Shown here piece after piece: positions 9,015 through 16,574 of a stretch of 48,114 nucleotides of DNA (its first letter is position 1; every line of letters starts with the position of its first letter). The translations under genes and the position numbers were made by a program. The stretch lies in the NCBI GenBank assembly GCA_009838515.1, contig VXRL01000099.1, positions 556-48,669 on the forward strand. Direction: 5' to 3'. Source of the DNA: Terriglobia bacterium (GTDB taxonomy: Bacteria > Acidobacteriota > Terriglobia > Bryobacterales > UBA6623). Below the pieces are notes generated by a model that was not told where the DNA came from, searched no databases, and worked only from the letters and a program-made list of their open reading frames with translations.

Positions 9015-11369
9015 TTACGATGTCTGCGCTGCAGCGGTGCGAAGGCGCTCCAGTTCCGGAGGTTCATTCGGAGGCTGGCAGCGGATCAAGACCTTCATCT
9101 GCCGGATGTCTTCCGCATATTCTGCGAGGCGTCGCTGGTAGCTGGCGCGGTTCTTCTTGCATACGAGCCGATATGGCCGCCCCCTGCGTTCGGTCTCGTA
9201 ATCGATGTCGAGCACGAGACGCTTGATCTGGTCGCGGAGATGCTGGCGCTCGGCCTGTGCGACTGCGATCTTTGTTTCTGTGGCCTCAGGGTCGCTGCAG
9301 AAGGCCTTGAGCTGAACACATCCCCTGCAATCGCATCCGAGCGGTGCCTCGATGAACCAGTCGCGAGGCACCTGAGGAACCGTGCCACTTCGCTGCAGCA
9401 AGAACGCAGCCCCCCGCAGCCACAGTGCTTCATAGGCTCTACACCCCGCCAATGAGCGGCTTCGCTCGACCATCTTGACCACTGCCTGCGGGACTGTGCG
9501 ATCCGGCGTCGCAAGGCTTGGGTGCTCGGACATCATGCGCACGGCGGCGTCGGCATCAGACTCCAGTTCAAGCTGTTGCGTGAGCGAGAACAGGTCGCAG
9601 ACAGCCTGACCGTTCAGGCTCTTGGGCTGCGGGCGATACCAAGGTTGATTCTCGTCGGTCGGGGGATTCAGAGCGCGCGGAAGCGCAGCAAGGGCCGCCC
9701 CAGTCGACCTCGCCAGTACTTCGCGCCAAACGCCGCTGCCGGTGTCGCAATACGCTTGGTGAAGATTCCACAAGAGACTGAATGCTGCGTTCGGATGCCT
9801 TGGAACGTTGACAGCGAGGAACTCGGTCAGGTAGCGATTCATCGCATGCGCCCCGATCAGCCCGGCGGCTGCCACGAGTTCTCGATTCTCGCCGCCGGAG
9901 TACGTTCGGATGCCGGAGGTCACGAGGAAGTCCGCTACAAGATCTGCGGCGGAAATCTTGACCAGTACTGCGATCATCCTTCCAAACGCTCCTTGGCGCG
10001 GGTCGATTCGCCATCCACTGGCGCTCTCGGCGTTCCAAGCATTGACCAAGGCCTCTCCCAGGGCTTTGGTGCCAACCGCAGGGGGACCTGTCACGGCGGT
10101 CGCTTCAAGCAGCGACTCCACATGTGCGATTGCACTGGCAATGCTTCCCGCTGCAAGTGTTTGGATAGCTTTGTCTTGCGGCCAGACAATCAACGCAGCC
10201 ATACGATAGACGTGTTCCACGCTGACGCCAGCGTTGCCCGAAGCTTCCTCGACCAGCTTCTCGTCCGGATAGGCGTCAGCCAGCGCTTGATCGGGGAGCA
10301 TCTCCCCGTTTCGCAAGGGGATTCTGCCGAAGTCGGGCCTTGAATCATCGACGGCCACCCATTCCTCCAAGGCGCAGTCCCAATCCTCTACCTCGCCCAT
10401 ATCCAAGTCATCCACATCTTCTTCGTACCATCCTGCGTAGGCGGCGGAGCCGTACTCGGTGATATGGACGATGGCGGCGTGTAGTGAGCATCCTGCGTTA
10501 TCCGATGCGATCCGCAGGGTGCGAGCGATGACCGCATCGATCCCCTTTAGCGTCGAGAACGAGAGTCCGGCGATGCTGTAGTCGTGTTCAAGAATCCATA
10601 CGATCTTGGCTCCGTCCTCGGCCTTGCGGGCCCATCCCCTTAGTGACTGCGCGATGGCCTCGGCCTGTTCCGTGAAGTCTGGGGACCGCCCGAGCTTCGC
10701 CGCGTCCTTCCCGGAGAGAATCAAATTGAACACGAGCGCGATGCGATGACCTTCGCGCACCGGCAGGGTTTCGTGCGAGCAGTCCGCGTAAAACGCGGCA
10801 TACGCGAGTGCCGACGGATCGTCGACGCACAAGTCAATGATCGACTCGCGGTCGCCGTGCCGCACTACGAGTTCGCCGCCAGCTCCCTCGGTTGGGAGAG
10901 AGATGACCAAGGTTCCGACCATGCCGGGCTCCTTCTCTGTGTCGCGATGAGGCGTGAAGAAGCCTCCCGGCTCGTAGACGAGGAGCTTATAGGGCTTGGC
11001 TTTCAGCCGCTCGGAGGGGCACCCGAGGCCATCCGCGACATCCCGCAGGATTCGCTTGAACGAATCCGTCCATCCCTGGCCTCCCAGTTCGAATGTCGAG
11101 CTGTCGATTTGCCAGCAGTCCCGCACCGAGGTGTCTAGCACTGTTTCGGGGCCCTTGCCGTAGGGGGCACGCTCGGCTGCTCCGACCAGAGCCCGTACCT
11201 GGGCCTCTAGCACGGGAAAGGCAACCGTGCCCACATGCTCGACTCGCAACCGAGGCATCGGCGAGACAAGACGGGAGTGGACACAGTAGTCTCCGGGGCG
11301 ATCGACCGATTCCAGCGCCATCTGGATGGCGCGTTGTTCAGTGTTGTACTTGAGTTTTGTAAATCCCAT
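9015..11369 (-). CDS. Large 2-oxoglutarate/Fe(II) oxygenase with a C-terminal Cys-rich module
   Basis: 784 aa from the ATG at 11369; Met17 is an alternative start. Residues about 120-215 hold a prolyl-4-hydroxylase-type double-stranded beta-helix: YKLLVYEPGGFFTPHRDTEK gives the H141-x-D143 iron ligands, CSHETLPV the distal H199, and EGHRIALVFNL the Arg209 that binds 2-oxoglutarate. The remaining ~560 residues are mostly helical and not recognised as a standard bacterial domain. The far C-terminus has CDCRGCVQLKAFCSDPEAT, then a charged helix with ETERRGRPYRLVCKK. From memory this tail resembles that of long 2OG oxygenases annotated in fungi; I cannot run a search. No signal peptide, so probably cytoplasmic. 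The likely reaction is oxidation of a protein or nucleic-acid substrate; the substrate is unknown. No operon partner. Confidence 0.85.
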   Translation of the reverse strand: MGFTKLKYNTEQRAIQMALESVDRPGDYCVHSRLVSPMPRLRVEHVGTVAFPVLEAQVRALVGAAERAPYGKGPETVLDTSVRDCWQIDSSTFELGGQGWTDSFKRILRDVADGLGCPSERLKAKPYKLLVYEPGGFFTPHRDTEKEPGMVGTLVISLPTEGAGGELVVRHGDRESIIDLCVDDPSALAYAAFYADCSHETLPVREGHRIALVFNLILSGKDAAKLGRSPDFTEQAEAIAQSLRGWARKAEDGAKIVWILEHDYSIAGLSFSTLKGIDAVIARTLRIASDNAGCSLHAAIVHITEYGSAAYAGWYEEDVDDLDMGEVEDWDCALEEWVAVDDSRPDFGRIPLRNGEMLPDQALADAYPDEKLVEEASGNAGVSVEHVYRMAALIVWPQDKAIQTLAAGSIASAIAHVESLLEATAVTGPPAVGTKALGEALVNAWNAESASGWRIDPRQGAFGRMIAVLVKISAADLVADFLVTSGIRTYSGGENRELVAAAGLIGAHAMNRYLTEFLAVNVPRHPNAAFSLLWNLHQAYCDTGSGVWREVLARSTGAALAALPRALNPPTDENQPWYRPQPKSLNGQAVCDLFSLTQQLELESDADAAVRMMSEHPSLATPDRTVPQAVVKMVERSRSLAGCRAYEALWLRGAAFLLQRSGTVPQVPRDWFIEAPLGCDCRGCVQLKAFCSDPEATETKIAVAQAERQHLRDQIKRLVLDIDYETERRGRPYRLVCKKNRASYQRRLAEYAEDIRQMKVLIRCQPPNEPPELERLRTAAAQTS

Positions 11370-11709
11370 GGCGCGCCACCCATCCAGTTGCGGCGGCGAC
11401 GGCTGGCGAAGCCGGTCGGCGGTAGACGATCGCTTGCCTTCCGACCCTTTCGAGGCCGGGCTGTTAGCGACCGACCGCCGAGTCTAGCAAGATTCCAGCG
11501 AAGTGGTCTGAACGCCTCCATCACGCGCCTGCCGGCGGCCAGTCATGCCCTCGCTCTCGCTGGCTTCCCGTGTTCGCATCCCCCACTCCGCCGCGCAGCT
11601 TCTTCGCGGCCGCACCGCGCTACTTCGCGCGACCACAGTGCGTCGGACTCGACAGCCCGCCAAAGAGCCGCTGAGCTTGATGATCCCGGCAATGCCATAT
11701 GCTAAGTCC
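11370..11709. other. Intergenic region between divergent oxygenase and Spondin_N genes
   Basis: 340 bp with no convincing gene. An open frame continues upstream of the Spondin_N start to 11545 but encodes a low-complexity Arg/Ala/Ser peptide with no leader, so it is judged non-coding. A weak TTGATG (11677-11682) with a TGCTAA 17 bp later lies too close to the ATG at 11710 to be a convincing promoter. No RNA gene or clear inverted repeat was seen. Confidence 0.5.
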
Positions 11710-12480
11710 ATGAAGCGATTTGCCATCGTCGGCCTCTTCGTGGCACTCAATTGGGCAGGCGCGGGGAAACACTTGTCTGCGCAACAAGCACAGGAGATGC
11801 AAGAAGTTGAGCCCGCTGTCGCGACAGTCACCGTCACAAATCTGGCCAAGGGACAGATCCTCACGCCTGCGGTGTTCATTACCCACAACGATGAGACTCC
11901 GGCCTTGTTCGTTCCCGGAGAGGCCGCGAGCAGCGAACTTTCCGCGCTTGCCGAGCAGGGCCGCACGACCGGCCTAATCAATAAGTTCAATGCGGAGACC
12001 GGTGTGCTCGACGTGACATTGCTCAGCGCGTTCGTCCGTCCGACGAGGACTGCCACAGTAAACGTCAAGTTCGACGCTGACCATCGGCTGATATCGTCCG
12101 CTTCGATGATCGAGATGACGAACGATGGCTTCGTCTCTCTTCTTGGCGTCGAAGTGCCGTGCGTCGGCACGAGCACGTATTTTCTTGACGGCTGGGACGC
12201 CGGCTCGGAGGCCAACACGGAGCTTTGCTCCCAAATCCCTGCGCCTTGCCCTAGTCCGCCTCGGCGGGGATCCTGTTCTGTAGCTGTCGAGGGCGCCGTG
12301 CATATCCATAGCGGGATTCACGGATGCGGAGGCTTTCCGCCCGAGGTCTACCACTGGCTGAACCCGGTTGCCAAGATCACGATTCAGGTGTCACCGGATC
12401 TATCTCCTGCAGGTGCACTTGAGGCGGCCTGCCCAGACGCGTACCCCGCGAGTATTGATACCACCGGCACCGGAAGCTGA
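11710..12480 (+). CDS. Secreted Spondin_N domain protein
   Basis: 256 aa from the ATG at 11710, chosen because MKRFAIVGLFVALNWAGAGK starts a signal peptide; an ATG at 11692 would add six residues. The mature part matches the bacterial Spondin_N pattern: VTVTNLAKGQILTPAVFITH, a loop with ETPALFVPGEAAS, LSALAEQGRT, a basic strand region (RTATVNVKFDAD), TNDGFVSLLGVEVPC and DGWDAGSEANTELCSQIP, with a late HIHSGIHG and WLNPVAKITIQV. In animals the domain occurs in extracellular adhesion proteins; in bacteria it is a secreted domain without an assigned ligand. Paired Cys residues in the second half could form disulfides. Convergent with the AbgT gene; no partner. Confidence 0.85.
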   Translation: MKRFAIVGLFVALNWAGAGKHLSAQQAQEMQEVEPAVATVTVTNLAKGQILTPAVFITHNDETPALFVPGEAASSELSALAEQGRTTGLINKFNAETGVLDVTLLSAFVRPTRTATVNVKFDADHRLISSASMIEMTNDGFVSLLGVEVPCVGTSTYFLDGWDAGSEANTELCSQIPAPCPSPPRRGSCSVAVEGAVHIHSGIHGCGGFPPEVYHWLNPVAKITIQVSPDLSPAGALEAACPDAYPASIDTTGTGS

Positions 12481-12489
12481 CGAGGCCTG

Positions 12490-12506
12490 CTCGGCGGACT
12501 GCCGAG
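12490..12506. terminator. Short perfect hairpin between convergent genes
   Basis: CTCGGC-GGACT-GCCGAG, a perfect 6-bp stem, lies 9 bp after the Spondin_N stop and about 30 bp after the convergent AbgT stop. There is no T-tract; the position suggests transcription end or RNA 3'-end protection. Confidence 0.3.
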
Positions 12507-12538
12507 AACCAGGCTCCGATCGATCGAGTCACACCCGA

Positions 12539-14089
12539 TTACGGGTATGTGTACGTGGACTGCAGCCCTAGAGGGATGCCCAGCGCCCAGTACAGACCCA
12601 AGGCCAAGGACCACGTAATCAGCAGGGTGATCGAATAGGGCAGCATCAGGGAAGTGACGGTGCCGATTCCCGTGTTCTTCACCCACCGCTGGCAGAAGGC
12701 CACCACGAGCGGAAAATACGGCATCAGGGGCGTGACGATATTCGTCGTCGAATCGCCCACGCGGTAGGCGGCCTGGGTGAGTTCGGGGGAGAGCCCCACC
12801 TGCATCAGGACCGGGACGAATACCGGCGCCAGCAGGGCCCACTTGCCAGACGCTGATCCGACGAGCAGGTTTACGAACGCGCTCAGCACGATGATGCCGC
12901 CGATCGTCAGCATGCCCGGCAGGCCCAGAGCCTTGAGGAATTCCGCGCCCTCCACCGCTAGCAGCGCTCCTAGGTTGGACTTGGCGAACGCCGCGGTGAA
13001 CTGTGCGCAGAAGAAGATCATCGTCAGGTAATAACCCATCGTCGACATGGACTTGCTCATGCCAGTGATGATGTCGCGATGGCTCTTGACCGTGCCCGCC
13101 ACATATCCGTAGATGGTGCCGGGAATCAGGAACAGCAGGAAGATCAGCGGGATCATCGACTGCATCAACGGAGCTGCGAACGAACTGAGCTGCCCGTTTG
13201 GGGCGCGCAGCGGGGAATCCGCTGGCAGCACTGCCAAGAACAGCGCCAACACTCCCAGCGCCATGGCCACGAGACCGGCCCAGACCCCGGTTCGTTCCTT
13301 CCGGGAGAGCGCCTGCTCTTCGACGCTGTCGGAGCCCTCGCCATCCAGGGCGGTCCCCTTGAGCCGCGGTTCGATCACGCGGTCGGTCAAGATCCACCCG
13401 ACGACGATCACAAGCGCGCTCGAAACGCTCGTGAACAGCCAATTGCATAGGGGATTGACTTCCCGGCCCGAATCTAGGATTTGCGCGGCCGACTGAGTGA
13501 AGCCCTGGAGCAGAGGATCGATAGCTGACGGGATGAAGTTCGCGCCGAAGCCGCCCGAAACCCCCGCGAATGCGCAAGCGATACCGGCGAGGGGGTGGCG
13601 GCCGGCAGCGTGAAAGATAACGCCTCCCAATGGAATGACCAGCACGTAGCCGACATCTGCCGCCGTGTGGCTGATGATGGCAACCAAGAGCAGCATGGGG
13701 GACAGCAGGCTCCGCGGAGTCATCGAGACAAGGCCCTTCAAGCTCGCGCGGATGAATCCGGTGTGCTCGGCAACTCCGACGCCCAGCAGCGCCACCAAGA
13801 CCACGCCTAGCGGGGCGAAGCCGGTGAAGACGGTCACCATGCTCGCTAAGAACTCGGCAAGGCTCGACCCTGAGAGCTGGTTCTGGACGACCAGTGTCCG
13901 CGCCCCGTCCTTGGCCGGAACGGTAAATTCGTGGCCGGCCAGCAGTAACGACGCGATCCAAACCAAGACGAGGGCCACTACGAAGAGCGCTGCCGGATCC
14001 GGCAAGCGGTTGCCTACCCGTTCGACCCAATAGAGGGCACGCTCTACCGCGGTACGGCGTGCCGGAGGAGAATCTTCTGAAGCTGTCAT
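12539..14089 (-). CDS. AbgT family transporter
   Basis: 516 aa, the usual AbgT length, ATG at 14089. It is strongly hydrophobic with about 12 predicted membrane segments. Family marks include ALYWVERVGNRLPDPAALFV at the N-terminus, VALLGVGVAEHTGFIRASLK, IISHTAADVGYVLVIPLGG, AGVSGGFGANFIPSAIDPLL, and near the C-terminus VGDSTTNIVTPLMPYFPLVV. AbgT proteins move p-aminobenzoyl-glutamate or, in homologues such as MtrF, export sulfonamides and antifolates using ion gradients. It stands alone: no abgA/abgB peptidase genes are adjacent, so export or drug efflux is as likely as uptake. A TATACT lies about 20 bp upstream of the start without a good -35. Confidence 0.93.
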   Translation of the reverse strand: MTASEDSPPARRTAVERALYWVERVGNRLPDPAALFVVALVLVWIASLLLAGHEFTVPAKDGARTLVVQNQLSGSSLAEFLASMVTVFTGFAPLGVVLVALLGVGVAEHTGFIRASLKGLVSMTPRSLLSPMLLLVAIISHTAADVGYVLVIPLGGVIFHAAGRHPLAGIACAFAGVSGGFGANFIPSAIDPLLQGFTQSAAQILDSGREVNPLCNWLFTSVSSALVIVVGWILTDRVIEPRLKGTALDGEGSDSVEEQALSRKERTGVWAGLVAMALGVLALFLAVLPADSPLRAPNGQLSSFAAPLMQSMIPLIFLLFLIPGTIYGYVAGTVKSHRDIITGMSKSMSTMGYYLTMIFFCAQFTAAFAKSNLGALLAVEGAEFLKALGLPGMLTIGGIIVLSAFVNLLVGSASGKWALLAPVFVPVLMQVGLSPELTQAAYRVGDSTTNIVTPLMPYFPLVVAFCQRWVKNTGIGTVTSLMLPYSITLLITWSLALGLYWALGIPLGLQSTYTYP

Positions 14090-14304
14090 ATCGAGATCAG
14101 AGCATCAGTATATTTGGATATTCGGAGCGGGCCGCAAAGCCGGCCAATTTCCGTTGCGGGCCGCCGGCCGCTGCAGATGCTCCTTGGCTGCGTTTTTGCG
14201 CCTCGCGCGTAGGTGCCGATTGCGCCGGTGTGCCGACCCCTGAAGCTGGTTGCGGCCGATCTCGCTCTGGCGAGGACCAGCGCTCGACAGGCTTTAAGAG
14301 CGAT

Positions 14305-14805
14305 CTAGAAGCGGCTCTGAATCGCCAAGCAGGCGTCCTTCACCGCGTTGCCGAGAGAGCGGGTGGAACTGCTGGCGACCATGTCGCCGTCCCAGTTAAA
14401 CAGCGCCATCTTGTTGTCCTTGGCGATGATATCTCTGCCACCAACCCGTTCGAGAAGAAGAATGTAGTCCGCTTTCTCTCGATTGATCGTGACGATCACC
14501 CCGGCGCATTCGCGCTTCCTGCTGATCGTCTTCATGATCTCGGCGGTCTGCGGCTTGGCGCCGCCCTGCATGTGGCCGCCTCCATCGCCTTCGACAACCG
14601 TCTCGGTTCCCGACACCGACCAGCTGGTGCTCTCCGTCACGAACACGCGGACCTGACCGCTCGCGGCCTCCGTCTGGGGAGACAGAGCCGGCAATGCTAC
14701 GACAACGAGTGCTAGCACCAGCGCCCGAAACGCTATGCGGGATTTCCGCCGAAGGCCGAAATCGAGGCGGCCCCGTACGCCGTTGAAGAGTTCAGCAGGT
14801 TTCAC
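14305..14805 (-). CDS. Conserved small secreted protein of unknown function
   Basis: 166 aa with a GTG start at 14805. A basic region then a hydrophobic stretch (FRALVLALVVVALPALSP, about residues 26-43) suggests a signal peptide or anchor. The mature part has RVFVTESTSWSVSG, a Gly-rich turn, GGAKPQTAEIMKTISRKREC, VIVTINREKADYILLLERVG, then KDNKMALFNWDGDMV and a STRSLGNAVKDACLAI end. From memory, similar small proteins with the PQTAEI and RSLGNAVKDAC elements recur in acidobacterial genomes, but no function is assigned. The alternating strand/helix pattern suggests a compact alpha/beta periplasmic domain. No operon with the AbgT gene is evident (215 bp gap). Confidence 0.72.
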   Translation of the reverse strand: MKPAELFNGVRGRLDFGLRRKSRIAFRALVLALVVVALPALSPQTEAASGQVRVFVTESTSWSVSGTETVVEGDGGGHMQGGAKPQTAEIMKTISRKRECAGVIVTINREKADYILLLERVGGRDIIAKDNKMALFNWDGDMVASSSTRSLGNAVKDACLAIQSRF

Positions 14806-14914
14806 TATCGGCTTGAGACGAGCACAGGCGCTATATGGTTCCGTGGCCGCGCTCCACGATCACGGAGATGCTTGTCTCAAGTCGCGGCGCGAACGATCGC
14901 CCCGCCCGCTAAAC

Positions 14915-16270
14915 CTATTCCGTCAGCGCGTCGATAGATTTCCCGCCCGTCTGCTTCCACCACGTGAGCACAGCATCGCGCATATCGGCGAGCCGTTGGG
15001 CGTGCTCGGGCTTCGAAGCTAGGTTGGTTCGCTCTTTGGGATCGGCCTGGAGGTCGTACAGGTCTTCGGCGCCCTTTCGGCGCGCGGGATAGTCAGTCTC
15101 GATCCATTGGATGCGGAAGTACTCTCGGTTGCGCGACTCAACGACGTCCTGCAAGAAGAACATGTACTTCCACCGCTCGTCGCGGACGTAGAGCGCGAAA
15201 ATATCGCGCTCTGGCCGCTCGTCGTTCTCCGTCACAAACGCCGGGTAGATCGCGCCGAACAGGCGCTCGCGATTCTCTGTCGTCTTGCCGTCCATGATCG
15301 GCCGCAGGTTGTTCCCTACGGCAGAAGCCGGCGTCTTCGCGCCGGCATAGTCCAGAATCGTCGGGTAGATGTCCAGCGTGCTGGTCAGGCAGTCGAAACG
15401 CTGCCCGCCCTTGATCTTGGCCGGCCAGCTGAAGAACACCGGCGTGCGAACGCCCTTCTCGAATGGCGAGCCTTTCGAAATCAAGCCGTTGGACCAGCCG
15501 TTGTCGATGACGAACACGAACAGGGTGTTGTCGTAGATGCCCTTCTCGCGCAGCTTGGCCACGAGCTTTCCGATGCCGTCGTCCAGCCATGCTTCCATTG
15601 CAAGGCTCAGGTGCTCCTTCTCTAGAAACGCCTCCCGGCGGTCCTCGCCGATCCACGGTCGCACGGGGATCTCGCTCCTATCGAACAACGCGAGGTACTC
15701 CTGCGGCGGATCGTGTGGAAGATGCGGGATCTTGGGCGCCCACCAGACGAATAGCGGCTGTTGCCCGCCAAGCTCGTCGATAAACGCGAACAATTCGGCC
15801 TGCCCTTCACGCACGAACGTGTCCGCCGAATTGCCCTTGCCGTGTGTGAATCCCATCGCCCTCGGATCGCCTTCCCAATACTTGCCCTCTACGTAGGTCG
15901 CGTAGCCGACCTCCTTCAAGAGATTGGGCAACGAGTTCGCTGGGTCGAGCTTCTTGGTTCCGAAGTTGTGGTAGACGCCCGTTTGGTGAGGCCAGCGGCC
16001 GCTGAGAAAGCTGGCCAGCGTCGGGTGGCAGCGCGACATCGGCAGGTGCGCGCGGGTGAACAGCGTCCCGGATCGAGCCAGCAGGTCAAGATTCGGCGTG
16101 TGGACGAATTCGTTGCCCATGAAGCCCAAGTGCTCGTTGTCGTGGTCATCGGAAATGATGAACACGATGTTTGGCTGCTCGGCGGCGGCAACAGAAGGCG
16201 CTAGCAGCACCGAGGCGATCACAGCAAGCAGGACACACGCGTTGGAAGTGCGCTGAAGAAGGCTGTGCAT
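14915..16270 (-). CDS. Sulfatase-family protein with non-canonical maturation motif (CHPTL)
   Basis: 451 aa from the ATG at 16270, which has a GAGGTG Shine-Dalgarno 5 bp upstream and begins a signal peptide ending near VAAAEQP; an in-frame ATG at 16315 is less likely. It has the S1 fold marks: PNIVFIISDDHDNEHLGFMG (metal Asp pair 41-42), TPNLDLLARSGTLFTRAH, WWAPKIPHLPHDPP, FVIDNGWSNGLISKGSPFEKG and DLQADPKERTNLA. In place of C-x-P-x-R it reads MSRCHPTLASFLSG: Cys81 and Pro83 are kept, but the Arg expected at 85 is Leu. That Arg is part of the sequence recognised by formylglycine-generating enzymes and helps hold the active site. The enzyme may be poorly matured, use a different maturation route or act on another ester. 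Divergence across 304 bp from the POR end suggests its own promoter. Confidence 0.88.
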   Translation of the reverse strand: MHSLLQRTSNACVLLAVIASVLLAPSVAAAEQPNIVFIISDDHDNEHLGFMGNEFVHTPNLDLLARSGTLFTRAHLPMSRCHPTLASFLSGRWPHQTGVYHNFGTKKLDPANSLPNLLKEVGYATYVEGKYWEGDPRAMGFTHGKGNSADTFVREGQAELFAFIDELGGQQPLFVWWAPKIPHLPHDPPQEYLALFDRSEIPVRPWIGEDRREAFLEKEHLSLAMEAWLDDGIGKLVAKLREKGIYDNTLFVFVIDNGWSNGLISKGSPFEKGVRTPVFFSWPAKIKGGQRFDCLTSTLDIYPTILDYAGAKTPASAVGNNLRPIMDGKTTENRERLFGAIYPAFVTENDERPERDIFALYVRDERWKYMFFLQDVVESRNREYFRIQWIETDYPARRKGAEDLYDLQADPKERTNLASKPEHAQRLADMRDAVLTWWKQTGGKSIDALTE

Positions 16271-16275
16271 GTATT

Positions 16276-16281
16276 CACCTC
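16276..16281 (-). promoter_or_regulatory. Ribosome binding site deciding the sulfatase start
   Basis: GAGGTG on the minus strand, 5 bp before the ATG at 16270. It favours this start over the in-frame ATG at 16315. Confidence 0.6.
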
Positions 16282-16522
16282 GGTCGGGAAAGAGCACATT
16301 GTAATTGCGGCTCATCGGGACTGCCACTCTCGCAAGCGAATCCCCAACGAATCTGGAGGTCGCTACCTCTCTTCGATCGACTTGGCGAAACGAGGGTCTC
16401 GTATAGCGTGGACGGAATTTGTCGGGCCGATTCGTGCGAGGCACGGCCCACGCAGGGCAATCGCGCAACCATGCGACAGCCCGGGAGATGGAGCACCGGT
16501 GCCAACAGGACCGTGGATGGTC

Positions 16523-16549
16523 GCTGGGCTCGACCCGTCGGGACCCAGC
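16523..16549 (-). terminator. Two-level hairpin downstream of the POR gene
   Basis: GCTGGG/CCCAGC (16523-16528 with 16544-16549) encloses CGAC/GTCG (16531-16534 with 16537-16540). It starts 26 bp after the POR stop codon in the direction of transcription. There is no T-run, so only a candidate terminator. Confidence 0.35.
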
Positions 16550-16574
16550 CAGCGTTCTGTTCGGCCCTAGCCGA

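Larger units (their letters stand above)
16271..16574. other. Intergenic region between POR end and sulfatase start (both minus strand)
   Basis: 304 bp without a supported gene. On the minus strand it carries the sulfatase leader with a TACAAT -10-like hexamer about 30 bp before the ATG (no matching -35), the Shine-Dalgarno at 16276-16281 and, next to the POR stop, the hairpin at 16523-16549. Confidence 0.5.

Noticed and set aside
11545..11709. N-terminal extension of the Spondin_N frame
   Set aside because: The extension is Arg/Ala/Ser-rich without a leader, and a proper signal peptide starts at 11710.
12384..14030. 548-codon minus-strand frame overlapping the AbgT gene
   Set aside because: Other frame of the same strand; low-complexity Arg/Gly/Ala peptide. 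The AbgT frame has clear family motifs and membrane segments.
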